32,764 bases of DNA from Oscillospiraceae bacterium (GTDB lineage: Bacteria; Bacillota; Clostridia; Oscillospirales; JAAYXM01): contig JAFSIZ010000032.1 in NCBI GenBank assembly GCA_017439555.1, forward strand, positions 1 through 32,764. Reading direction: 5' to 3'. The notes below the pieces were generated by a model. The model was not told the DNA's origin. It made no database searches and saw only the letters and a list, made by a program, of their open reading frames with translations. Shown one piece after another: positions 15,390 through 23,279 of the stretch. Positions within the stretch are counted from its first letter, which is position 1; each line of letters opens with the position of its first letter. The position numbers and the translations under genes were made by a program.

Positions 15390-16168
15390 CTGACGTTTTC
15401 TCCTTTCAGGACTGTGATGTTGTTTTCTTTATAGAGCTCGAGGATTCCGTCAGGAAGCTCCGAGTCGGTTACATAGATATGCTCGGGAGACAGGTCGCAA
15501 AGCTTTATGAGCGAAGTCTTCTCAAATTTTGAGCTGTCAGCAAGAACGATTACCTTGTCGGTAATTCCGAGAAGCGTGTGCTGAACATCGGTGAGATTCA
15601 GATGAAAGTCAGACACGCCGAGAGATAGCGAGATTCCCGTCGGGAAGATGAATGCTTTTGAAACATGGAGACGGCGCAGACTTTCCTGGGTGAGATGCCC
15701 CCAGAAAGCGTTTTCAGCCTTGTCATAGGTTCCGCCGATGAGAATTGTCTCAATGTTTTCGCAATCGCTCAGAATATTGAATACGGCAAGCGAATGAGTT
15801 ATAACGACGAAATGTATTTCCAGCGATTTCAGAACCTCGGCAAACTCAACTGCGGTTGTGCCCGAATCAATCGCGATAACATCGCCGTCGCATATAAGCT
15901 CTGCGGCACATACGGAGAGCTCGTTCTTCTCAGGGCGGTGTTCATCCAGCCTTGTGCTGAAATTGCCTGCAGGCTTTAAATGAGCGCGAGGTATTGCTCC
16001 GCCGTGAACCCGGGAAAGCACACCTGCCTTTTCAAGCGCGAGAAGGTCGCGGCGCACCGTTTCTATCGATACGCCAAACTCTGAAACGAGCTCGGATACG
16101 GTTACTGCGCCTTTTTCGCCAATCAGCTTGCGTATTAAGTTTTGTCTTTCACTTGCAAACAAATCCAA
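15386..16168 (-). CDS. DeoR/GlpR family transcriptional regulator
   Basis: The 260-residue protein has the DeoR-type winged helix at the N-terminus (ERQNLIRKLIGEKGAVTVSE, then GVSIETVRRDLLALEKAGVL) and the conserved SRVHGGAI linker. The C-terminal sensor domain, of the ribose-5-phosphate-isomerase-like fold, carries IDSGTTAVEFAE and ILIGGTYD. Such regulators usually sense a sugar phosphate and repress their own operon. The frame begins with TTG at 16168, but TTG at 16162 would give MFASERQ, the usual DeoR beginning. GGAG (16176-16173) is 10 nt from that second TTG and only 4 nt from the first, so 16162 may be the real start. It heads the operon with the phosphatase, transporter and DUF554 genes. 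Confidence 0.9.
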   Translation of the reverse strand: MDLFASERQNLIRKLIGEKGAVTVSELVSEFGVSIETVRRDLLALEKAGVLSRVHGGAIPRAHLKPAGNFSTRLDEHRPEKNELSVCAAELICDGDVIAIDSGTTAVEFAEVLKSLEIHFVVITHSLAVFNILSDCENIETILIGGTYDKAENAFWGHLTQESLRRLHVSKAFIFPTGISLSLGVSDFHLNLTDVQHTLLGITDKVIVLADSSKFEKTSLIKLCDLSPEHIYVTDSELPDGILELYKENNITVLKGENVR

Positions 16169-16186
16169 TCAACTCCAAACATATCC
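16157..16186 (-). promoter_or_regulatory. Candidate DeoR operator: two direct repeats 20 bp apart
   Basis: Plus-strand CAAACAAATCCA (16156-16167) and CAAACATATCCA (16176-16187) differ at one of twelve bases and repeat with a 20-bp period, two helical turns. They cover the region between the -10 box and the start codon, where a DeoR-type repressor would block its own transcription. DeoR-family operators are commonly direct repeats. Confidence 0.5.
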
Positions 16187-16188
16187 AC

Positions 16189-16217
16189 ATAATACCACAA
16201 AACACATTCTGTGTCAA
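16189..16217 (-). promoter_or_regulatory. Promoter of the deoR operon
   Basis: Minus strand TTGACA (16217-16212), 17-nt spacer, TATTAT (16194-16189). The short inverted repeat ACACA-TTC-TGTGT (16202-16214) overlaps the -35 box. The U-tract of the gdhA terminator runs directly into this -35. Confidence 0.8.
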
Positions 16218-16248
16218 TAAAAAAGCAGGTCCGGATTTCCGGACCTGC
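16218..16248 (-). terminator. Intrinsic terminator of gdhA
   Basis: On the minus strand a 10-bp GC-rich stem (arm GCAGGTCCGG, 16248-16239 with 16234-16225) with an AAAT-type loop is followed by TTTTTTA. It lies about 20 nt after the gdhA stop codon. Confidence 0.88.
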
Positions 16249-16267
16249 CAAAGATATGCTGTTTTGT

Positions 16268-17614
16268 TTAGAATATGCCTTCTGCGAGCATTGCTTCCGC
16301 AACCTTCTTGAAGCCTGCGATGTTAGCACCTGCGATGAGGTCATATCCGAGACCGACTTCCTCTGCAGCCTTTGCGGAGTTGTCATGGATATTCTTCATG
16401 ATGAGGCGAAGCTTTGCATCAACCTCTTCCGGCTGCCAGTTGTAGCGCATGGAGTTCTGAGCCATTTCGAGTGCGCTTGTTGCAACGCCGCCTGCATTGA
16501 CTGCCTTTGACGGAGCAACGAGCTTGATGTTTTTCTTGAGGTATTCAACAGCCTCGTTTGTTGTGGGCATATTTGCAACCTCGATATAATACTGAACGCC
16601 GTTTGCAACAATCTGCTCTGCCTCAGCCATACCGATTTCGTTCTGATATGCACACGGCATGCAGATGTCAACTTTCTCGCCCCAGACCTTTGCACCCGGA
16701 ACAAACTTGACGCCGAACTTGTCAGCATAGTCCTGTGCACGGTCGCGGCCTGATGCACGCATCTCGAGGAGGAACTTGATCTTCTCGTCTGTTACGATGC
16801 CATCGGGATCGTAGCAATAGCCGTCAGGACCGGAGATTGTAACAACCTTACCGCCGAGCTGTGCAACCTTTTCGCAGACGCCCCATGCAACGTTGCCGAA
16901 GCCGGAAACTGCAACAGTCTTGCCTTCGATTGTGTCGCCATAGTGTTTGAGGACCTCTTCGAGGTAATATACTGCGCCATAGCCTGTTGCCTCAGGACGG
17001 AAATAGGAGCCGCCGTATGTAAGACCCTTGCCTGTGAGAACGCCGTTCTCCCAGCAAGCCTTGATTCTCTTATACTGACCGAAGAGATAGCCGACCTCGC
17101 GTGCGCCAACGCCGATATCACCTGCCGGAACGTCAACATCCGGGCCGATGTGGCGATAGAGCTCTGTCATAAATGCCTGGCAGAAGCGCATGATTTCATT
17201 GTCAGATCTGCCGCGCGGGTCAAAGTCAGAGCCGCCCTTACCGCCGCCTATCGGAAGACCTGTGAGAGCATTCTTGAAGGTCTGCTCGAAAGCGAGGAAC
17301 TTCATTGTGTCGATAGTTACTGACGGATGGAAGCGAAGACCTCCCTTGTAGGGGCCGATTGCGCCGTTGAACTGAACGCGGTAGCCGCGGTTTGTGTGCC
17401 AGTTGCCGTCATCGTCCTGCCATGTAACGCGGAAGGAGATCTGGCGATCCGGCTCGCAAAGTCTCTCGAGGAGACCTGCTTTTTCATATTCAGGATGCTG
17501 AGCAACGATTGGTTCAATGCTTGCGAAAACCTCTTCTACTGTCTGGATGAACAGTGTTTCGCCTTTGTTTCTTGCCTTGACCTCATCAAGGACTTTTTGC
17601 ATATATGGTGTCAT
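16268..17614 (-). CDS. gdhA: Glutamate dehydrogenase (hexameric, probably NADP-specific)
   Basis: It interconverts glutamate and 2-oxoglutarate plus ammonia. The 448-residue length and sequence fit the hexameric family-I enzymes. Substrate-site blocks are GPYKGGLRFHPSV, LPIGGGKGGSDFDPRGRS and DVPAGDIGVGAREVGYL. The dinucleotide fold carries AVSGFGNVAWG. The C-terminal NAGGVATSALEMAQNS segment is also diagnostic. Similarity to the assimilatory enzymes suggests NADPH, but cofactor specificity was not proven from sequence. It is monocistronic, with a consensus promoter at 17662-17689 and a strong terminator. Together with glnA in this window it gives both ammonia-assimilation routes. The ATG at 17614 has AAACGGAGGC just upstream. 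Confidence 0.96.
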   Translation of the reverse strand: MTPYMQKVLDEVKARNKGETLFIQTVEEVFASIEPIVAQHPEYEKAGLLERLCEPDRQISFRVTWQDDDGNWHTNRGYRVQFNGAIGPYKGGLRFHPSVTIDTMKFLAFEQTFKNALTGLPIGGGKGGSDFDPRGRSDNEIMRFCQAFMTELYRHIGPDVDVPAGDIGVGAREVGYLFGQYKRIKACWENGVLTGKGLTYGGSYFRPEATGYGAVYYLEEVLKHYGDTIEGKTVAVSGFGNVAWGVCEKVAQLGGKVVTISGPDGYCYDPDGIVTDEKIKFLLEMRASGRDRAQDYADKFGVKFVPGAKVWGEKVDICMPCAYQNEIGMAEAEQIVANGVQYYIEVANMPTTNEAVEYLKKNIKLVAPSKAVNAGGVATSALEMAQNSMRYNWQPEEVDAKLRLIMKNIHDNSAKAAEEVGLGYDLIAGANIAGFKKVAEAMLAEGIF

Positions 17615-17661
17615 TACTTATGCCTCCGTTTTTAATATATTTTATTTTTCTCACCATTTAA

Positions 17662-17689
17662 ATTATACCAACTTTAAAAATATTGTCAA
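17662..17689 (-). promoter_or_regulatory. Promoter of gdhA
   Basis: Minus strand TTGACA (17689-17684), 16-nt spacer, TATAAT (17667-17662): both boxes perfect, with AT-rich flanks, suggesting high expression. It is divergent from the MATE promoter at 17770. Confidence 0.85.
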
Positions 17690-17769
17690 CAAAAATCCTT
17701 TAAAAAGCAAAAAAACACATAAAGTACGCAATTTAGTCTGAAAATCAAAGTTTTAACAAGCAATATGTG

Positions 17770-17798
17770 TTGAAAAATGAGCAACTTTGTGCTATACT
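17770..17798 (+). promoter_or_regulatory. Promoter of the tandem MATE genes
   Basis: TTGAAA at 17770-17775, 17-nt spacer, TATACT at 17793-17798. The start codon is at 17832, leaving a leader of about 27 nt with AAGGAG at 17819-17824. Confidence 0.75.
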
Positions 17799-17831
17799 AT
17801 TGCACAGTCTGATTTTTTAAGGAGAAAAATA

Positions 17832-19184
17832 ATGTCGAAAAACAGTCTTACGGAAGGAAAAATATTCCCATCGCTGCTCGGATTTGCCGCTCCTGTGTTT
17901 CTTGCGATGTTTCTGCAGGCGCTTTACGGCGGCGTTGACCTGCTCGTTGTCGGGCAGTTTGCAGAGACCGGTGATGTTTCGGGAGTTGCAACTGGAAGCC
18001 TCATAATGCAGACGTTTACAAGCATCATAACGGGGCTTGCTATGGGTATAACCGTGCTTGTCGGGAGAAGAATAGGCGAAGAAAATCCGGAAGAGGCAGG
18101 GCGCGCTGTAGGCGGCGGAATTGCGCTGTTTTCTGTGTTTGCGCTTTTGTTTACGGTACTCGTTCCGCTCTTTTCCGATCAGCTTGCGCATATGATGCAC
18201 GCGCCGGAGGAGGCCTTTCGCGAGACCTCTGATTATATAAAAATATGCGGAATCGGAAGCGTGTTTATAATTGCATATAACGTTCTCGGAAGCATTTTCA
18301 GAGGCATCGGAGATGCAAAAACACCGCTGATTACGGTTGCGATTGCGGCTGTTGCGAATGTTATCGGAGATATCATTCTCGTAGCAGGCTTTGATATGGG
18401 TGCGGCAGGTGCGGCGATTGCCACTGTCGCGGCTCAGGGTGTGAGTGTCGTTATGTCACTTATATTAATCAGGAAGAAAAAGCTGCCGTTTGATTTCTCG
18501 ATGAGGAGCATAAGGTTTGAGCAGGACATAATAGGTGCGGAGCTTCGCCTTGGTGTTCCGATTGCGTTGCAGGATCTTCTTGTCGGAATATCATTTCTTA
18601 TAATACAGATGATAGTCAATTCAATCGATGTAATTTCATCTGCGGCTGTCGGGATAGGTGATAAGGTATGCGCGTTTCTTCTGCTGATTCCTGCGGCGTA
18701 TATGCAGGCGATGTCTGCATTTGTTGCGCAGAATCTCGGCGCACGCAAGCCTGAGCGTGCGAGGGCGGCTCTCAAATGCAGTATAATATCCGCGCTTGTT
18801 GTGGGTATGCTTATGGCATATCTTGCAATATTCCACGGCGATATGCTTGCGCGCATATTCGACACAGACAGTGTGGTTGTCGAAAGAGCGCATCTCTATC
18901 TTGCCGCATACGGCTTTGACTGCATACTCACGCCGTTCCTTTTCTGCTTCATCGGATATTACAACGGCTGCGGAAATACAACGTTCGTTATGCTTCAGGG
19001 GATATTCGGCGCATTTGCCGTGCGTGTGCCTGTGGTATATCTTATGAGCAGCCTTCAGAATACAAACCTTTTCCTCATAGGAATAAGTACACCGATTTCA
19101 ACTGTGTTCCAGATTATTCTCTGTCTTGCGGTGTTTGGGCATCTTGAGAAAAAAAGGATGATGAAGGAAAGTGAAGCAAAATAA
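17832..19184 (+). CDS. MATE family exporter, first of a tandem pair
   Basis: The 450-residue protein has twelve membrane segments and typical MATE motifs: NSLTEGKIFPSLLGFAAPVF before TM1, IFRGIGDAKTPL in the middle and FIGYYNGCGNTTFVM in the second half. It would export small, often cationic, compounds with Na+ or H+ exchange. ATG 17832 is chosen because AAGGAG (17819-17824) is 7 nt upstream; an in-frame ATG at 17787 lies upstream of the predicted transcript start. It overlaps the next gene by 14 nt, and the two proteins are close paralogues over their whole length, for example the shared VFIIAYNVLG and GAAGAA blocks. Together they look like a recent local duplication. Confidence 0.92.
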   Translation: MSKNSLTEGKIFPSLLGFAAPVFLAMFLQALYGGVDLLVVGQFAETGDVSGVATGSLIMQTFTSIITGLAMGITVLVGRRIGEENPEEAGRAVGGGIALFSVFALLFTVLVPLFSDQLAHMMHAPEEAFRETSDYIKICGIGSVFIIAYNVLGSIFRGIGDAKTPLITVAIAAVANVIGDIILVAGFDMGAAGAAIATVAAQGVSVVMSLILIRKKKLPFDFSMRSIRFEQDIIGAELRLGVPIALQDLLVGISFLIIQMIVNSIDVISSAAVGIGDKVCAFLLLIPAAYMQAMSAFVAQNLGARKPERARAALKCSIISALVVGMLMAYLAIFHGDMLARIFDTDSVVVERAHLYLAAYGFDCILTPFLFCFIGYYNGCGNTTFVMLQGIFGAFAVRVPVVYLMSSLQNTNLFLIGISTPISTVFQIILCLAVFGHLEKKRMMKESEAK

Positions 19185-20511
19185 TCTGACGGAAGGAAAG
19201 ATATTACCCTCACTTCTTGGGTTTGCCGTTCCTGTATTTTTCACAATGCTTCTGCAGTTCCTTTATGGCACTGTCGATATGTTTGTTGTCAGCCGTTTTG
19301 AATCAACTGCCGAAGCTTCGGGAGTTACGACGGGAAGCATCATTATGGCGACTCTGACTAACGCTGTTACAGGTCTCACGACCGGTGTAAGCGTGCTTGT
19401 GGCGCAGCGCATCGGTGAGCGTGATTATGAAGGTTCGGGCAGAGTGGTCGGCGGTGGTATAGCTTTGTTTGCTTTTGTTGCGGCGGCTCTGACTGTTGCG
19501 GTGCCGCTGCTTGCAGAGAGCTTTGCCCATATGATGGATGCGCCCTCTGAGGCATATGAGGCGACAGCTTCATATATAAGGATAACCGGACTCGGAAGCG
19601 TGTTTATAATTGCGTATAATGTCCTTGGCGGAATTTTCAGAGGTCTTGGTGACAGCAGGACTCCTTTGCTCACAGTTGCGGTTGCAGCTGTTGTCAATCT
19701 GATTTTCGATATTGTTCTGGTGCGCGGTTTCGGTATGGGCGCTGCAGGTGCCGCGGTTGCAACTGTCGCAGCTCAGGGGATAAGCGTTGCCATATCACTT
19801 GTTGCCATAAGAAGAACAGGGTTGCCGTTTGCGGTTTCAAAGCAGATTTTTGCAGGCAAAAAAGCATCGGTAGGTGCGATTGTGCGTCTTGGGCTTCCTG
19901 TCGCGGTGCAGAATCTTTTGAGCAGCTTTTCTTTTGTCATAATTCAGGCACTGATAAATGGGCTGAGCCTTGCTGCATCTGTCGGTGCAGGTATCGGCGA
20001 TAAGGTCGGCGGCATACTTCTCTTGCTTCCTGCATCATATCTTCAGGCGATGTCAGCGTTTGTTGCACAGAATATCGGTGCAAAAAAGCGTGAGCGCGCA
20101 AAGCTCGGGCTTATGTGGGGCATTATAACTGCGCTGGGCTTTGGAGTCATAACCGCATATATCTCTGTGGTTCACGGCGATTTTCTCGGCTCACTTTTCA
20201 CAAACGAGCCTGAGGTAATCAAAAATGCACACTGGTATATTGCCTCGGCATATGGAGTTGACTGTATGCTGACTGCTGTTCTATTCTGCCTTGTCGGCTA
20301 TTTCAACGGAAACGGAAAGACCGTGTTTTCTCTCGTGCAGGGGCTGTTCGGTGCATTTGTCATCCGCCTGCCATATGCGTTTTTCGCAAGCAGCCTTGCA
20401 AACACCAATATATTCTTTATCGGGCTTGCGGCGCCTGTTTCCTCTTTTTTTCAGATAATACTCTGTGTGATAGAATATATAAGGTTTGAAAAGAACGCAA
20501 ACAGAGAGTGA
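19171..20511 (+). CDS. MATE family exporter, second of a tandem pair
   Basis: The 446-residue protein is a full-length paralogue of its upstream neighbour. It has the same N-terminus (NNLTEGKILPSLLGFAVPVF), the same central IFRGLGDSRTPL and a matching LVGYFNGNGKTVFSLVQG late motif. The start is a GTG at 19171 inside the end of the preceding gene (14-nt overlap). An AGGA at 19155-19158 is a plausible binding site about 12 nt away, and the family N-terminus begins here. Co-translation suggests balanced amounts of the two pumps. MATE proteins normally act alone, but a heteromeric pair cannot be excluded. The terminator at 20554-20593 follows. Confidence 0.92.
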   Translation: MKQNNLTEGKILPSLLGFAVPVFFTMLLQFLYGTVDMFVVSRFESTAEASGVTTGSIIMATLTNAVTGLTTGVSVLVAQRIGERDYEGSGRVVGGGIALFAFVAAALTVAVPLLAESFAHMMDAPSEAYEATASYIRITGLGSVFIIAYNVLGGIFRGLGDSRTPLLTVAVAAVVNLIFDIVLVRGFGMGAAGAAVATVAAQGISVAISLVAIRRTGLPFAVSKQIFAGKKASVGAIVRLGLPVAVQNLLSSFSFVIIQALINGLSLAASVGAGIGDKVGGILLLLPASYLQAMSAFVAQNIGAKKRERAKLGLMWGIITALGFGVITAYISVVHGDFLGSLFTNEPEVIKNAHWYIASAYGVDCMLTAVLFCLVGYFNGNGKTVFSLVQGLFGAFVIRLPYAFFASSLANTNIFFIGLAAPVSSFFQIILCVIEYIRFEKNANRE

Positions 20512-20553
20512 TTGCATTATTACATAATGCTTATAAGAAAAATAAATATATAA

Positions 20554-20593
20554 AAAAGGATTGCAGCAAAATACATTTTGCTACAATCCTTTT
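20554..20593. terminator. Bidirectional terminator, overlaps end of hydrolase gene
   Basis: Stem 20554-20572 with 20575-20593, arms AAAAGGATTG plus AGCAAAAT with one mismatch (20564/20583). On the minus strand it is followed by a T/A-rich run (TTTTTTATATATTTA). The right arm contains the last four sense codons and the stop of the minus-strand hydrolase gene, so coding and terminator sequence are shared. Confidence 0.8.
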
Positions 20594-21591
20594 ATCATCA
20601 GAAAATCAATTCCCAGACTATCGGGATTAACGAGATGTGCGCCGTTCCAGATATGGAAATTAAAGCTGTCTTTTGCGCCGTCTGCTTTATATGTGCGATA
20701 GGCGGTCTGGGTCTCTCGCTGAGCGCCTTCCGGAGGAAAGATATCGTCATAACGGCCGACTTCTATGTAGATGGGGCGCGGCGAGCACAGTGCGGCGATT
20801 TCACCGTCGCGCATCGGCTCAAAGCCGCTTCGGAAACGCCATTCAGGGAAACGCTCATCAAGCCCTCCGTCAAAGCACGACATAAAATATCCGCGCTGTA
20901 TGCGCCTGTCAAGTGCCATTGCACGCATTGTGTAGAATGCCCCGTAGGACATTCCGCAGACGCTGAGATTTGCCACATCAAGTGCGCGGACGGATGAAAG
21001 TGCATCGATGCTTTTTATTAGGCAGAAGATTTCAAGCGCGATGATTCCGCCACCGAGCTTTTTAAGCTTTTCGTCGAGAAGTAATCTGTCATAGGTGGTT
21101 GAATAATGCGGCTTTGCAGGTGAAAAGCCATAGTTCCAGATAAGAAATTGCGGAGCAAAGACGGCAAAGCCCTTGGATATAAGGCGGTGTATTATTCCTG
21201 AATATCCGTTTTTGCCGTGCATACCGTACATCAGCTCGGGTGTTCCGAGATGGCCGTGTGCCGCAATGCAAAGAGGCAGAGCGCCTTTGGCGTTTTTCGG
21301 GATAAACATAAGCCCATAAAACGGAAGCTGCGGAAGCGCTGTTATGCGGAGCCTGAATATCTCGCATATATCATCTGCAGCGACATATTCCTGCGAAAGG
21401 GAAGGTTTTTCGGTTATAATTCTGTCAAGCGGTGCGCCGAGAGCTTTTGCAAGCGGAGCGGCAGAGGGATCGATTTTATATGAAGAAAAACCGCTGTGAG
21501 CCAGAGCCTCAATCGAGCGCGCATATTCGCGGCGCGCCTGCTCGCTAAGCTCAGGTGATTCTGTGTATAATGAAGCGTGTATGATGTTCAT
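20581..21591 (-). CDS. Alpha/beta hydrolase, esterase/peptidase-like
   Basis: The 336-residue protein has an alpha/beta hydrolase catalytic set: oxyanion-type AAHGHLG segment, nucleophile elbow GMSYG (Ser215), acid in GRYDDIFPP and His in WNGAHLVN near the C-terminus. It resembles acetylxylan-esterase/dienelactone-hydrolase-like proteins, whose substrates range from acetylated sugars to peptides. No signal peptide is visible, so it is probably cytoplasmic. ATG 21591 lies 4 nt after the cysE stop; a longer frame would overlap cysE and lacks support. It is the last gene of the six-gene secA run. A specific substrate cannot be assigned. Confidence 0.75.
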   Translation of the reverse strand: MNIIHASLYTESPELSEQARREYARSIEALAHSGFSSYKIDPSAAPLAKALGAPLDRIITEKPSLSQEYVAADDICEIFRLRITALPQLPFYGLMFIPKNAKGALPLCIAAHGHLGTPELMYGMHGKNGYSGIIHRLISKGFAVFAPQFLIWNYGFSPAKPHYSTTYDRLLLDEKLKKLGGGIIALEIFCLIKSIDALSSVRALDVANLSVCGMSYGAFYTMRAMALDRRIQRGYFMSCFDGGLDERFPEWRFRSGFEPMRDGEIAALCSPRPIYIEVGRYDDIFPPEGAQRETQTAYRTYKADGAKDSFNFHIWNGAHLVNPDSLGIDFLMIKGL

Positions 21592-21595
21592 TGCT

Positions 21596-22243
21596 TTACT
21601 CTTCTTTTGCCTTGAGCTCATCGAGCTCTTTTTGCATACGTTCAAGCCTTATGCGCATTGCACAGAGCTCCTGTGCAATCGGGTCGGGAATATGTATTTG
21701 ATCAAGGTCTGCACACGTCGCCTTTGCGCCATTTCGGCGCACAACTCTGGCGGGAACACCGACTGCTGTTGAATCGGGTGGTATCGGGTCGAGTACAACG
21801 GCATTTGCGGCGATTTTGGAATTGTCGCCGACAGTGAACGGGCCGAGCACCTTTGCGCCTGCGCCGACCATAACGTTGTTGCCGAGCGTCGGGTGACGCT
21901 TTCCGACATCCTTACCCGTTCCGCCGAGCGTTGCCCCCTGATAGATTGTGCAGTTTGCGCCAATTTCCGTGGTCTCGCCGATAACGACGCCTGTACCGTG
22001 GTCAATGAAGAAGCCGGGACCGATTTTTGCTGCAGGGTGGATTTCAACGCCTGTGAAAAACTTGTTCAGCTGGGATGTGAGACGGGCGAGGAAAAACAGC
22101 TTGTGACGATAATAAAAATGCGCTACTCTGTGGTGGCAGATTGCATGGAAACCGGAATAGAGCATAAAGATTTCAAAATTACTGCGTGCCGCAGGGTCGC
22201 GCTCACGTGCTGCGCGCAGATCTGCTTTCATATTTTCAAACAT
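21596..22243 (-). CDS. cysE: Serine O-acetyltransferase
   Basis: It acetylates L-serine with acetyl-CoA, the first step of cysteine synthesis. The 215-residue form is the short EpsC/CysE type common in Bacillota. It has an N-terminal helical region (MFENMKADLRAARERDPA) and a left-handed beta-helix of hexapeptide repeats. Catalytic motifs are FIDHGTGVVIGETTEIG and GGTGKDVGKRHPTLGNN, each with the expected His. ATG 22243 is preceded by GAGGTG at a normal distance and lies 10 nt after the mnmA stop. No cysK is in the window. Proximity to mnmA, which needs cysteine-derived sulfur, is suggestive but may be incidental. Confidence 0.93.
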   Translation of the reverse strand: MFENMKADLRAARERDPAARSNFEIFMLYSGFHAICHHRVAHFYYRHKLFFLARLTSQLNKFFTGVEIHPAAKIGPGFFIDHGTGVVIGETTEIGANCTIYQGATLGGTGKDVGKRHPTLGNNVMVGAGAKVLGPFTVGDNSKIAANAVVLDPIPPDSTAVGVPARVVRRNGAKATCADLDQIHIPDPIAQELCAMRIRLERMQKELDELKAKEE

Positions 22244-22253
22244 ATAGAACACC

Positions 22254-23267
22254 TCACTTGATGATAGCGCCGCCGAGAAGTCTTTCGCCGTCATAGAGGA
22301 CGAGCGACTGTCCCGGTGAAACGCCTCGTTGGGGGGCTTGGAAGGTTGCCTTGATCTCGCCGCCACTGATTTCTACATCACAAGGGGCAGCTTTTGCGTT
22401 ATATCGGATTTTTGCAGTGCAGGAAAAGCTATCCGGCATCGGCTTGTCGCTTATGAAGGTCAGGCCGTCTGCAAGCACTTCGGTTCTGCTCTGCGAGCCC
22501 TCGAGCCCGAGCACAACCTCGTTGGTTTCGATATCGAGCCTTGAGACGAAGATGCGCTCGGAATACGGGATACCGAGACCTCTGCGCTGGCCCACTGTAT
22601 AGCGGATGAGGCCTTTGTGCTCACCGAGATCCTCGCCCCGTGGGCCACGGAAACGGCCGCGTGGCTGTTTGCCGAAGCGCTCTTCAATATATGAAGCATA
22701 ATCACCGCCGGGGATGAAGCATATATCCTGGCTGTCCTGTTTTTCTGCAACGGAAAGCCCGATTTCTCTTGCAATTTCGCGCACCTGTGTTTTAGGAAGC
22801 TCGCCGAGCGGAAAGAGACTTCTTCGCAACTGGCGCTGGCGCAGCCTGCAAAGGGCATATGTCTGATCCTTCTCACCATACAGCGCGCGGGCCGGGAAGA
22901 GCTCACCTTCGTGTTCAACAAGCCGCGAATAATGACCTGTTGCAATGAAATCGGCGCCGAGCTCGTCCGCAAGGTCGAGCATAACTCCGAATTTTATATA
23001 ATAGTTGCACACCACACAGGGGTTCGGAGTGCGCGCCGCGAGATATTCACTTGTGAAGTCTGAAATGACATATTCAGAAAATGCTTTCTCTGCATTATAT
23101 GACATATGCTCTATTCCGAGACGGCGGCAGACGTCCTTTGCGTCCGTGTCGTCATTCCCGTGGAGAAGGAGCGTGACGCCGAGCACATCATAATCCTGCA
23201 TAAGAAGGTGTGCGGCAACGCTCGAATCGACGCCGCCGCTCATTCCGACGATAACCTTTTTCTTCAT
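22254..23267 (-). CDS. mnmA: tRNA-specific 2-thiouridylase
   Basis: MnmA puts sulfur on U34 of Lys, Glu and Gln tRNAs, using ATP to activate the base and a cysteine persulfide as donor. The 337-residue protein starts with the PP-loop GMSGGVDSS (8-16). It keeps the catalytic Cys in NPCVVCNYYIKF and the second Cys in DSQDICFIPGGDY, followed by the GQRRGLGIPY motif and the C-terminal beta-barrel with SPGQSLVLY. All catalytic parts are intact. It is in the middle of the secA operon, 12 nt after the M24 peptidase stop. Confidence 0.95.
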   Translation of the reverse strand: MKKKVIVGMSGGVDSSVAAHLLMQDYDVLGVTLLLHGNDDTDAKDVCRRLGIEHMSYNAEKAFSEYVISDFTSEYLAARTPNPCVVCNYYIKFGVMLDLADELGADFIATGHYSRLVEHEGELFPARALYGEKDQTYALCRLRQRQLRRSLFPLGELPKTQVREIAREIGLSVAEKQDSQDICFIPGGDYASYIEERFGKQPRGRFRGPRGEDLGEHKGLIRYTVGQRRGLGIPYSERIFVSRLDIETNEVVLGLEGSQSRTEVLADGLTFISDKPMPDSFSCTAKIRYNAKAAPCDVEISGGEIKATFQAPQRGVSPGQSLVLYDGERLLGGAIIK

Positions 23268-23279
23268 AAGCTCAAAATC

